DNA from: Methylomonas sp.
Lineage (GTDB): Bacteria; Pseudomonadota; Gammaproteobacteria; Methylococcales; Methylomonadaceae
Length of the DNA stretch: 6,261 nt
Reading direction: 5' to 3'
Assembly: GCA_026989715.1 (NCBI GenBank)
Contig: JALSIU010000026.1
Coordinates: 1-6,261, forward strand
In this document: positions 1-6,261 of the stretch, piece after piece
Layout: each line of letters opens with the position of its first letter
Numbering within the stretch: position 1 is the first letter of the stretch
Position numbers and translations under genes: made by a program
The notes under the pieces: generated by a model
What the model was told of the DNA's origin: nothing
The model's input: only the letters and a program-made list of their open reading frames with translations
The model's database searches: none

Positions 1-437
1 AGGGCGCAGAAGTGCTCACCGGTGGCGCAGTAGAAACCTTAGAGGGCGATTTAGGGACAGGCTACTATATTCAACCGACCATTATGAAAGGTGATAATAA
101 AATGCGCATCTTTCAAGAAGAAATTTTCGGCCCCTTTGTATCGGTTACCACGTTTAAAGATGAAGCGGAGGCTTTGGAAATTGCCAATGATACTGAATTT
201 GGCTTAGGAGCAGGAGTGTGGACACGCGACACCAACCAAGCCTATCGAATGGGGCGCGGCATTCAAGCGGGGAGAGTTTGGATCAACTGTTATCATCACT
301 ACCCCGCGCATGCAGCATTTGGAGGGTATAAAAAATCAGGGGTTGGCCGTGAGACACATAAAATGATGTTAGACCACTATCAGCAAACCAAAAATATGCT
401 GGTCAGTTACGACATCAACCCCTTGGGATTTTTCTAA
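1..437 (+). CDS. Aldehyde dehydrogenase, C-terminal part (5' end outside window)
   Basis: This is the last 144 or so codons of an NAD(P)-dependent aldehyde dehydrogenase. The open frame runs in from the left edge with its first whole codon at base 3, so the apparent GTG at base 12 is an internal valine codon and not a start. Family landmarks are visible: QEEIFGPFVSV near bases 114-146, the stretch IANDTEFGLGAGVWTRD, and GRVWINCYHHYPAHAAFGG followed by KKSGVGRE. The tail ending in NPLGFF matches the acetaldehyde-oxidising AldB/ExaC/AcoD-like branch, whose members are about 500 residues long. The catalytic cysteine and glutamate and most of the Rossmann fold lie upstream and cannot be checked. 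The gene 50 bp downstream is acetyl-CoA synthetase, which would consume the acetate produced. The exact aldehyde substrate is inferred; the family assignment is firm. Confidence 0.93.
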   Translation, partial: GAEVLTGGAVETLEGDLGTGYYIQPTIMKGDNKMRIFQEEIFGPFVSVTTFKDEAEALEIANDTEFGLGAGVWTRDTNQAYRMGRGIQAGRVWINCYHHYPAHAAFGGYKKSGVGRETHKMMLDHYQQTKNMLVSYDINPLGFF

Positions 438-487
438 TCACCATTAAATGAGAAACTTTCAGCCCATCACAAACCTGACAACTTATT

Positions 488-2440
488 ATGACAGCACACC
501 ACACTTACGAACACGCAAGGTATCCCGTCAAAGCAGAGATTGCTAAACAAGCACACATTAATAATGCGCAATATTTAGCCTTATACGAACAATCCATTGC
601 TGACCCTGAAAGCTTTTGGGCGGAGCAAGCCAACAATTTTTTAGATTGGCAACAACCCTGGGATAAGGTCATGGAATATGACTACCCTAAAGGCCAAATT
701 AGCTGGTTTGCAGGCGGAAAACTAAACGTCAGTGTTAACTGCCTAGACCGGCATTTAGCAACCCGAGGTGATCAAATTGCGCTACTTTGGGAAGGCGATG
801 ACCCAAGCCAAGATAAAAAGATGACCTATAAAGCTTTACATCAGCAAGTGTGCCGATTTGCCAATGTTTTAAAAGCGCAAGGTGTGCAAAAAGGAGATCG
901 GGTTTGTATTTATTTGCCCATGATTATTGAAGCCGCCACCGTCATCTTAGCCTGTACCCGTATTGGCGCGGTGCACTCCATTGTCTTTGGTGGTTTTTCA
1001 GCCGAGGCACTCAAAGACCGTATCAATGATTCTGATTGCAAAATAGTCGTCTGTGCAGATGAAGGCTATCGGGGGGGGAAATTAATTCCAATCAAAGCGA
1101 CGGTAGATAAAGCGGTTGCCGGCAGCCCCTGCGTACAAAAGGTACTGGTGATTAAAAATACCGGTAATTCTGTCGCTTGGAATGAAAGTTGTGATGTTTG
1201 GTACCATCAAGCGATGGCGACAGCCGCAACGATATGTGAGCCGGAATGGATGGATGCGGAAGACCCTTTATTTATCTTGTATACCTCAGGCTCGACCGGC
1301 AAGCCCAAAGGCTTGCTACATACCACAGGGGGCTATTTATTGTATGCGGCAATTACTCATCAATATATATTTGATTATCAAGAGGGCGAAATTTATTGGT
1401 GTACGGCCGATATAGGCTGGATTACCGGGCATACTTATATGATTTATGGTCCTTTATGCAATGGTGCGACTACCTTGTTATTTGAAGGCGTACCAACTTA
1501 TCCAGATGCGAGTCGTTTTTGGCAAGTGGTCGATAAGCACCAAGTCAATATTTTTTATACGGCTCCTACAGCATTACGTGCATTAATGGCGCTAGGCGAT
1601 GACTTTTTAGCCAATACCGACCGTAGTAGTTTACGCATTTTAGGCTCAGTAGGCGAACCCATTAACCCGGAAGCGTGGGAGTGGTATTACCAAAAAGTCG
1701 GCAAAGAAAACTGCCCGATTGTCGATACTTGGTGGCAAACGGAAACGGGGGGTATTTTAATCACCCCTCTGCCGGGGGCAACCGAATTAATACCCAGCTC
1801 GGCAACACGACCATTTTTTGGGGTTAAACCTGTTATTTTAAGCAATGAAGGCAATGTCATCGAAGATGGTTCCGAAGGCGTTTTAGCATTAGAACGCCCT
1901 TGGCCGGGGCAAGCACGCAGTATTTATGGCGATCATCAGCGTTTTATTGATACCTATTTTAAAAACTACCCCGGTTATTATTTTACAGGGGACGGCGCAA
2001 GATGTGATGCACAAGGCTATTACTGGATTACGGGGCGAGTTGATGATGTAATTAATGTCTCAGGCCACCGCATGGGAACTGCCGAGGTAGAAAGTGCTTT
2101 AGATGAGCACCCATTAGTAGCTGAATCTGCGGTAGTCGGTTATCCGCATGATATTAAAGGTCAAGGAATTTATGCTTATGTGACCCTGCATGTTGGCATA
2201 ACAGGTACGGAGGCATTAAGAAAAGAATTGGTCACATTAGTGCGTAGCGAAATAGGCCCCATTGCCAGCCCGGACATCATTCAATGGGCTCCCAATTTGC
2301 CTAAAACACGCTCAGGGAAGATTATGCGCCGCATTCTACGCAAAATAGCCGCCAATGAAATTGATAGTTTAGGTGATACATCAACATTGGCCGACCCAAG
2401 TGTCGTAAGCAACATTATTGACAATCGCTTTAATCGTTAA
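488..2440 (+). CDS. acs: Acetyl-CoA synthetase (AMP-forming)
   Basis: Cytoplasmic enzyme converting acetate, ATP and CoA to acetyl-CoA, AMP and PPi. At 650 residues it is complete; the Escherichia/Salmonella enzyme has 652. Visible motifs in order are the ATP-binding loop YTSGSTGKPKG (265-275), CTADIGWITGH, the VGEPINPEAW block, DTWWQTETGG starting at D413 (W416 corresponds to the Trp that closes the acetate pocket in Salmonella), TGDG (500-503), the hinge aspartate D519 in GRVDD, and PKTRSGKIMRR with K611. K611 is the catalytic lysine that Pat-type acetyltransferases modify in homologues, so post-translational control by acetylation is likely, although no acetylase or deacetylase gene is seen here. 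The ATG is chosen because the N-terminus matches the family length. No convincing Shine-Dalgarno sequence precedes it, and the 50-bp gap to the aldehyde dehydrogenase shows no clear promoter or terminator, so co-transcription is likely. A run of eight G lies at codons 195-197. Confidence 0.98.
   Translation: MTAHHTYEHARYPVKAEIAKQAHINNAQYLALYEQSIADPESFWAEQANNFLDWQQPWDKVMEYDYPKGQISWFAGGKLNVSVNCLDRHLATRGDQIALLWEGDDPSQDKKMTYKALHQQVCRFANVLKAQGVQKGDRVCIYLPMIIEAATVILACTRIGAVHSIVFGGFSAEALKDRINDSDCKIVVCADEGYRGGKLIPIKATVDKAVAGSPCVQKVLVIKNTGNSVAWNESCDVWYHQAMATAATICEPEWMDAEDPLFILYTSGSTGKPKGLLHTTGGYLLYAAITHQYIFDYQEGEIYWCTADIGWITGHTYMIYGPLCNGATTLLFEGVPTYPDASRFWQVVDKHQVNIFYTAPTALRALMALGDDFLANTDRSSLRILGSVGEPINPEAWEWYYQKVGKENCPIVDTWWQTETGGILITPLPGATELIPSSATRPFFGVKPVILSNEGNVIEDGSEGVLALERPWPGQARSIYGDHQRFIDTYFKNYPGYYFTGDGARCDAQGYYWITGRVDDVINVSGHRMGTAEVESALDEHPLVAESAVVGYPHDIKGQGIYAYVTLHVGITGTEALRKELVTLVRSEIGPIASPDIIQWAPNLPKTRSGKIMRRILRKIAANEIDSLGDTSTLADPSVVSNIIDNRFNR
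1071..1078 (+). repeat. G8 homopolymer inside acs
   Basis: Eight consecutive G bases encode the end of R195 plus G196 and G197 of acetyl-CoA synthetase. The frame stays open through the tract, so the gene reads as intact. Tracts of this length can slip during replication or sequencing. No function is claimed. Confidence 0.9.
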
Positions 2441-2459
2441 AAAAATCAAAATCCTCTCT

Positions 2460-2490
2460 CAAAACGCATTGATCTTGTTAATGCGTTTTG
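2460..2490. terminator. Probable bidirectional terminator between convergent units
   Basis: This is a perfect 11-bp inverted repeat: CAAAACGCATT (2460-2470), a 9-base loop, then AATGCGTTTTG (2480-2490). The A-run on one arm and the T-run on the other make it read as a GC-core stem ending in U residues from either strand. That form is common where two transcription units converge, as acs and the minus-strand operon do here. On the minus strand further T-rich sequence follows down to about 2439; on the plus strand the stem is followed by G residues, so termination of acs is less certain. The hairpin includes the TAA stop (2478-2480) and the last codons of the glycosyltransferase gene. Terminator function is inferred from structure and position. 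Confidence 0.6.
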
Positions 2491-3260
2491 GGGGACGACT
2501 GCTTGCCTCGTAATACTAACCGAGGCAAGCGTAATAAAAAACCAAAAAACAAACGAATATGCATCCCAATTAACAAAATATTATCGCGGCCGTATTTAAA
2601 CTGACTAATCCCCCCCTCTGCCGCCGCAATATAACGCACGGGTGTTGGAATATTCAGCACAGGAACGCCATGCCAAGCTAAACGCACAGCAACTTCCGGT
2701 TCAAAATCAAAACGGCGCGCCCACCGGCTTGAATGCATCACCGCCATTAAGTCCTGTATGGGATAAACGCGCATGCCAAATAAAGAATCATGAATCCCCC
2801 AGCCCAAAGTTTCTAAATTCGCCCACCAATTAGAAATACGCCGTCCCTGCACCCGAATCATTGGAGCGGAAGCATCAAAGATAGGCTCACCCAAAATCAT
2901 CGCGGCTGGATTTTCAATAGACATTTGCATAAAAGGTTGAATAAACTCAGCCGCATGTTGATGGTCTGCATCCATCGTCAATACATGCGTAAACCCCTTT
3001 TCCTTGGCCAAAGTAATGCCTTCCAATATGGCCGCACCCTTCCCGGTATTACGCGACAACCGAATCACCCTTAGCGTATCGGGATACTGCGCTTGCAAGC
3101 CTTCCAACAAGCATTCACTGCCATCATCACTGCCATCAATGATGACCCAAACAGGTTGCCACTGCTGTAATGCCTCGGTCACGGTAACCTGCAATAGCGC
3201 ACCGGTATTGTAGCTGGGTATCATTAAAACATGATGATTGGAGACTGTACTATGATTCAT
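2478..3260 (-). CDS. Family 2 glycosyltransferase (DPM1-like)
   Basis: A 260-residue GT-A fold glycosyltransferase that would move a sugar from a nucleotide-sugar donor to a lipid or other acceptor. The N-terminal strand IPSYNTG (14-20) and the IIDGSDDGS segment (40-48) form the nucleotide-binding part. RNTGKGAAI (70-78) is typical of dolichol-phosphate-mannose-synthase-like members. The metal-binding DXD is D97-A-D99 in TMDADHQH. Further in are DSLFGMRVY (158-166) and FDFEPEVAVRLAWHGV (184-199), a conserved acceptor-side block. A hydrophobic stretch at about 228-243 followed by a basic tail suggests membrane attachment without the multiple helices of polyprenyl glycosyltransferases. The ATG shares an ATGA overlap with the acyltransferase stop and has no evident Shine-Dalgarno, which suggests translational coupling. 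A G7 tract encodes E215-G217. The donor sugar and acceptor cannot be read from the sequence. Confidence 0.92.
   Translation of the reverse strand: MNHSTVSNHHVLMIPSYNTGALLQVTVTEALQQWQPVWVIIDGSDDGSECLLEGLQAQYPDTLRVIRLSRNTGKGAAILEGITLAKEKGFTHVLTMDADHQHAAEFIQPFMQMSIENPAAMILGEPIFDASAPMIRVQGRRISNWWANLETLGWGIHDSLFGMRVYPIQDLMAVMHSSRWARRFDFEPEVAVRLAWHGVPVLNIPTPVRYIAAAEGGISQFKYGRDNILLIGMHIRLFFGFLLRLPRLVLRGKQSSPKTH
2501..2530. repeat. Perfect 10-bp inverted repeat in the 3' end of the glycosyltransferase gene
   Basis: The arms are GCTTGCCTCG (2501-2510) and CGAGGCAAGC (2521-2530) around a 10-base AT-rich loop. The element encodes roughly R244 to K253 of the minus-strand glycosyltransferase and starts 11 bases from the neighbouring hairpin at 2460-2490. 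No U-tract follows it on either strand, so it does not look like a simple intrinsic terminator. It could stabilise the mRNA 3' end, help terminate as part of a tandem hairpin, or be a by-product of a basic, Leu/Arg-rich coding stretch. Confidence 0.75.
2610..2616 (-). repeat. G7 homopolymer (coding strand) inside the glycosyltransferase gene
   Basis: Seven C on the plus strand read as seven G in the gene, covering the end of E215 plus G216 and G217. The frame is open through it. Confidence 0.85.
3257..3260 (-). promoter_or_regulatory. ATGA stop/start overlap, acyltransferase to glycosyltransferase
   Basis: The TGA of the acyltransferase (3257-3259) overlaps the ATG of the glycosyltransferase (3258-3260). 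No purine-rich ribosome binding site lies just upstream, so re-initiation by terminating ribosomes is the likely way the second gene is translated. Confidence 0.8.
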
Positions 3261-4045
3261 AATTCTGTTTTTTGTACTCGACGTAATGGGTGTGGCTGTG
3301 CTAATTCTGCTAAATAAATAGCTTCTAAACGCTGGCCAAAGGCTTGCGCGGATTCATTTGCATGCACACGAACAGGCTCTCCGACCGTCATACTAATACG
3401 CAACGGAAATTGAGGCTTTTTATATAAAGGCCAGCCCTTTTCATAAAATCGCGTATTACTGCGAATAAAAATCGGTACGACCGGCACGTTTGCACGTTTA
3501 GCCAATAAAGCAACGCCACCTTTCAAAGGATTAAGCCATTGCGCATCCGTTTTAGTGCGTGTCCCCTCTGGGAACATTAATAAGGTTTCCTGCTGCTTTA
3601 AGCGTTGTGTTGCTATTTTAAGCATTTGACTAATTGAGTTAATGGGAATGTAACCTGCCAAACGTGCGCCCCCACCCAAAAATGGATTCATGACAATACT
3701 GCCTTTCATAATACACACCGCTTCGGGAATACGCGCAACAATAAAGACCGCATCCCATAAGGCAGTATGATTGGGCGCAATAATCATTCCCTCCGTATGC
3801 CCTGCCAAAGATTGCAAATCAGCATCCTCTAAAATCAATAAATGACTGATTTTTAAAAATCCAATAAATACTCGAAAGGCACGCGACAAAAGCCAACGGC
3901 CACACGCTAATGCCATTTTTTGTGGTAAAACGGCAAATAACACCATTCCAAGCACAGAAATGATGATAGACACCACCGCCCAATAAAGGAGCCCTAAAAA
4001 TAATAAAAACCACTCCCAACAATATTTAACCACAGCTATTCCCAA
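3257..4045 (-). CDS. PlsC-like membrane acyltransferase (1-acylglycerol-3-phosphate acyltransferase family)
   Basis: A 262-residue acyltransferase of the PlsC/LPLAT superfamily, which transfers an acyl chain from acyl-ACP or acyl-CoA to a hydroxyl of a lipid or lipid-like acceptor at the inner membrane. Residues about 12-40 form one long or two short hydrophobic segments. The catalytic NHX4D motif is N92-H93-TALW-D98, the GYIPIN block is at 131-136, the phosphate-binding FPEGTRTK is at 158-165, and the GGVALLAKRANVPVVPIFI block is at 176-194. No ATG fits the N-terminus: the nearest in-frame starts are TTG at 4045 (a GGGG lies 10 bases upstream) and GTG at 4033, only four codons later. The TTG start is tentative. 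The gene sits 15 bases after the permease gene, in the same reading frame, with only a TGA between them. Between a ligase/permease pair and a glycosyltransferase it more likely serves a specialised lipid or polyene pathway than bulk phospholipid synthesis; that is inference. Confidence 0.92.
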   Translation of the reverse strand: MGIAVVKYCWEWFLLFLGLLYWAVVSIIISVLGMVLFAVLPQKMALACGRWLLSRAFRVFIGFLKISHLLILEDADLQSLAGHTEGMIIAPNHTALWDAVFIVARIPEAVCIMKGSIVMNPFLGGGARLAGYIPINSISQMLKIATQRLKQQETLLMFPEGTRTKTDAQWLNPLKGGVALLAKRANVPVVPIFIRSNTRFYEKGWPLYKKPQFPLRISMTVGEPVRVHANESAQAFGQRLEAIYLAELAQPHPLRRVQKTEL

Positions 4046-4060
4046 TTTATTAAAGCCCCA

Positions 4061-5041
4061 TCATAAAGACGCATAAACTGTCACGCGCCTCATCCATGTC
4101 ATTAAACTTAAAAATAATATGAGCATCGCCACACTAAAGCTAAATAATGCCATATCAAAGTTTAATAGCCATAAAGAGCTAAGCAATTCCACAAAAATTA
4201 AAATAATTAATAAATAGCGAATATGCAAAGATGGCATACGGCGACAAAAAAAAGCGCCTAACGGTGCTCCGACAACCACGACCGGTACCGCCGCCAACCA
4301 GTAGGCTTGCACCTGAGCATTTACCCCGCCTAATACAAACAGATGTAATAAAATGCCAAAAACAGAATGAATGGCCATTAAAATCACGGAAGTCGGTGTC
4401 GCAATACGTTCATTGATGCGAAACAGTAATACCAGCACCGAAAAACAAATCATATCAATGCCACTGCCCACTAAACCCGATACTACGCCTCCCAATATCC
4501 CCGTCATCAATAGGATGACCGCTTCCTGATATTTTATGGCCGGCATCACCGTATGACTTAACCGAAAACCGGTATTAAGACAAATTAAAGTCAGAGCCAA
4601 ACTAACCGCCATCACCGTAAATAACATTCTGATAAAATCAGGCGCAAGCAGTGCTGACAAGCCCATAGCACCTATCAACATACCGACAACACCACCAAAA
4701 CTTGTCCAAACAATCACGCGCCATAAGACTTGAACCCGCATCATCATAATGGCAATAGAAGCGGCCACCATGCCCACACTCTGAATAGCCAATGCAAAAA
4801 CTTTTGCATCACTCGCCGGAATATGTAAAACCTTGGTAAAGACAGGAAATGCAATCGCTCCGCCGCCCTCACTGGTCGCACCGGCAATAATAGAACCAAA
4901 AATCATACTCACTGAAATTTGCCAATGCTTGGCAATCACCAAACCACCATCGGGATAAGTATAAATAAACCACAGCATCCAAACACACATAGCCAACAAT
5001 AGGCTCACAGCATAAGCCATCTTATTATGTATTGCACTCAT
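4061..5041 (-). CDS. TauE/SafE-family membrane permease
   Basis: An integral inner-membrane protein of 326 residues with roughly nine or ten hydrophobic helices (about 9-26, 42-60, 82-100, 107-128, 137-155, 173-198, 216-238, 247-266, 274-294 and 297-316). It shows the two-fold internal repeat of the TauE/SafE (formerly DUF81) family. The first copy holds GATSEGGGAIAFPVFTKVL (54-72) followed by VFALAIQSVG (81-90). The second holds SGLVGSGIDMICFSVLVLL (188-206) followed by TSVILMAIHSVFG (217-229). Family members export or import small organic or sulfur anions such as sulfite, sulfoacetate or sulfolactate; the substrate here is unknown. Its ATG overlaps the stop of the upstream ligase (ATGA at 5038-5041), so the two are translated from one message. 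It is longer than the common family members of about 250 residues, mainly through an extra N-terminal helix and loops. The family call is good; the transported molecule is not inferable. Confidence 0.9.
   Translation of the reverse strand: MSAIHNKMAYAVSLLLAMCVWMLWFIYTYPDGGLVIAKHWQISVSMIFGSIIAGATSEGGGAIAFPVFTKVLHIPASDAKVFALAIQSVGMVAASIAIMMMRVQVLWRVIVWTSFGGVVGMLIGAMGLSALLAPDFIRMLFTVMAVSLALTLICLNTGFRLSHTVMPAIKYQEAVILLMTGILGGVVSGLVGSGIDMICFSVLVLLFRINERIATPTSVILMAIHSVFGILLHLFVLGGVNAQVQAYWLAAVPVVVVGAPLGAFFCRRMPSLHIRYLLIILIFVELLSSLWLLNFDMALFSFSVAMLILFLSLMTWMRRVTVYASL
5038..5041 (-). promoter_or_regulatory. ATGA stop/start overlap, ligase to permease
   Basis: The TGA of the AMP-forming ligase (5038-5040) overlaps the ATG of the permease (5039-5041). 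The 20 bases upstream contain no good Shine-Dalgarno. This suggests coupled translation and matched expression of the two proteins. Confidence 0.8.
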
Positions 5042-6261
5042 ACTGATGGCGCAGACACGGCTCTTTTTATTTTACCGCTGTGGGTTTGCGCAATCTGCGC
5101 GACTTGTTGCACTCTTTGCGGAATTTTATAAACGGACAACTGACCGCGACAAAAACGTAAAATAGCCTCTACATCCAATACTGCATTTTGCACCAATACG
5201 ACCTCGGCACACACAATTTCCCCCAACAACGGGTGCATCTGCCCATAAACACGGGAGACAGCAATGCTAATATGCTGATTGAGCACAGCTTCCACGTCTT
5301 CAGGAAACACTTTATTGCCCGAAACATTAATCATATTCTTTTCACGGCCACAAATCACAATGCGTCCCTCTGCATCACACCGTGCAATATCGCCCGTGAT
5401 AAACCGGCCGTTAACCAGCAACTGCTCTCTTGTTTGCCAAGGTGCAAGATAGGCATCAAACATCCCAGGGCCATCAATGACTAAGCGTCCCAACTCGCCG
5501 GTCGCTACCGGCTCATTAGCATCATTCCACAATTCAACGGTAAATTCACTGTTTGGAAAGCCAACACTGCGCGGATTTTTTGCATTATCAGCCAAGCCAT
5601 CTAACAAAGGCAATCCTATTTCAATCATGCCATAAGCTTGCGTGACCGGCAGATGAAAGCGTTTAGCGAAACTTTCCGCAATATGAAATGGTATCGCGGC
5701 AGAAGTTGATATCGCCGACTTTAATGTCGGCATCTGCTCTGCCGACAAATCCGCCGCCAATAAACGAAAATGCATCGGTGCGGCATATAACATCGTAGCC
5801 TGATACCGGTTTGCGTCTTGAATAATCGTATGTGCCAATAAATCTTTACAAATAATGATGCGTGCACCGCTACGAATATAGACTAAAATTGTGACTAAAA
5901 AATGAAATGCCATCGGCAACACCCATAAAACGGCATCCTCTTGGCTTAAGTTAAGTGCTTTGTCCGTCACGGCGACACGTTGCAAAATGCTACGATGCGA
6001 CAGAACCACCCCTTTGCTACGCCCTGTCGTACCGGACGTATAACGAATAAATGCGGCATCACTCAAAGGTGTCACCGGCGCATCATCCTCAGGCCGAACC
6101 CATGCAAAACGTAAAGTTTGTTGTGCATAAGTCATCCTGCTGACATCCGTCAGCACAGCTTGCACACCGGAGCAATCATCCAGCACGGCATGCAACTGTG
6201 TATCACAAATCAACGCATCAATTTCAGCGGCTTGTAATTGATGTGAAATAGGCAACACCAC
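5038..6261 (-). CDS. AMP-forming acyl/aryl ligase of the ANL superfamily (5' end outside window)
   Basis: The last 407 codons of an adenylate-forming enzyme; the frame is open to the window edge, so the GTG there is not taken as the start. Full-length relatives of about 450-520 residues suggest roughly 50-110 residues are missing. In visible numbering, the ATP-binding loop is YTSGTTGRSKG (74-84), the A5 motif is YGMIE (210-214, with Ile where Thr is usual), TGD is at 289-291, the hinge region is GREKN (305-309, with K308 at the hinge position), INVSGNKVFPEDVE follows (311-324), and the catalytic lysine is K397 in THSGKIKR. Such enzymes activate a carboxylic acid as its acyl-AMP and load it on CoA or an acyl carrier protein. 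No carrier domain follows the ligase, so it is stand-alone. The downstream acyltransferase and glycosyltransferase recall ligases that load the starter acid in aryl-polyene-like clusters; the actual substrate is unknown. It leads the visible part of a tightly coupled operon. Confidence 0.92.
   Translation of the reverse strand: MVLPISHQLQAAEIDALICDTQLHAVLDDCSGVQAVLTDVSRMTYAQQTLRFAWVRPEDDAPVTPLSDAAFIRYTSGTTGRSKGVVLSHRSILQRVAVTDKALNLSQEDAVLWVLPMAFHFLVTILVYIRSGARIIICKDLLAHTIIQDANRYQATMLYAAPMHFRLLAADLSAEQMPTLKSAISTSAAIPFHIAESFAKRFHLPVTQAYGMIEIGLPLLDGLADNAKNPRSVGFPNSEFTVELWNDANEPVATGELGRLVIDGPGMFDAYLAPWQTREQLLVNGRFITGDIARCDAEGRIVICGREKNMINVSGNKVFPEDVEAVLNQHISIAVSRVYGQMHPLLGEIVCAEVVLVQNAVLDVEAILRFCRGQLSVYKIPQRVQQVAQIAQTHSGKIKRAVSAPSV

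Noticed and set aside
438..487. A possible promoter or regulatory site between the aldehyde dehydrogenase and acs
   Set aside because: I see no convincing -35/-10 pair, operator-like palindrome or Shine-Dalgarno in these 50 bases.
1182..1415. A 77-codon open frame on the plus strand inside acs
   Set aside because: It lies wholly within the well-supported acs gene in another frame and encodes no recognisable protein features.
3116..3140. Direct repeat of CACTGCCATCA within the glycosyltransferase gene
   Set aside because: It encodes the GSD/DGS repetition of the conserved DGSDDGS motif, so the protein constraint explains it.
2642..3213. Two plus-strand open frames (2642-2833 and 3004-3213) opposite the glycosyltransferase gene
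   Set aside because: They are antisense to a gene with clear GT2 motifs; their translations show no domain and low complexity typical of shadow frames.
3819..4022. A 67-codon minus-strand open frame inside the acyltransferase gene
   Set aside because: It overlaps the N-terminal membrane segment of the acyltransferase in another frame; the hydrophobic character comes from the real gene's codons.
4231..4416. A 61-codon plus-strand open frame opposite the permease gene
   Set aside because: It is antisense to a gene with a clear TauE/SafE repeat pattern and has no ribosome binding site or domain of its own.
5188..5484. A 98-codon plus-strand open frame opposite the ligase gene
   Set aside because: It is antisense to the C-terminal domain of the ligase and shows no family resemblance.
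5714..5746. A short inverted repeat GCCGAC/GTCGGC (5714-5731) and a third copy of GCCGAC at 5741-5746
   Set aside because: Only 6 bp, inside a well-conserved coding region, not extended by pairing flanks; likely chance.

Overview
The window looks like chromosomal DNA from a gammaproteobacterium-type Gram-negative. The protein sequences point that way, especially a full-length acetyl-CoA synthetase of the enterobacterial/pseudomonad kind. Composition appears moderate, with many TTA, TTT and AAA codons; I did not count GC. The exact taxon cannot be fixed from what is visible. Coding density is very high. There are six protein genes, four complete and one cut off at each window edge. I see no RNA gene, insertion sequence, phage gene or CRISPR array.

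Left part, plus strand (1-2440): the C-terminal end of an NAD(P)-dependent aldehyde dehydrogenase of the acetaldehyde-oxidising AldB/ExaC-like group. It is followed 50 bp later by acs, acetyl-CoA synthetase. Together they form a short route from acetaldehyde to acetate to acetyl-CoA, probably on one transcript.

Centre (2441-2530): the acs unit meets a converging minus-strand operon. Two perfect inverted repeats lie side by side here. The first spans the stop codon of the minus-strand gene and resembles a bidirectional terminator. The second lies wholly inside the 3' end of that gene.

Right part, minus strand (6261 down to 2478): a tightly packed operon, in transcription order an AMP-forming acyl/aryl ligase (N-terminus outside the window), a TauE/SafE-type membrane permease, a PlsC-like membrane acyltransferase, and a family 2 glycosyltransferase. 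Two of the three junctions are 4-base ATGA stop/start overlaps; the third is a 15-base gap before a non-ATG start. A stand-alone adenylating ligase, a PlsC-like acyltransferase and a DPM1-like GT2 together recall the accessory genes of aryl polyene/xanthomonadin-type and related lipid clusters. Those core genes (acyl carrier protein, ketosynthase, dehydratase, MMPL exporter, LolA-like carrier) would have to lie beyond the right edge and are not seen. The permease inside this operon is the least expected member. No wholly new system can be demonstrated from these 6.3 kb.
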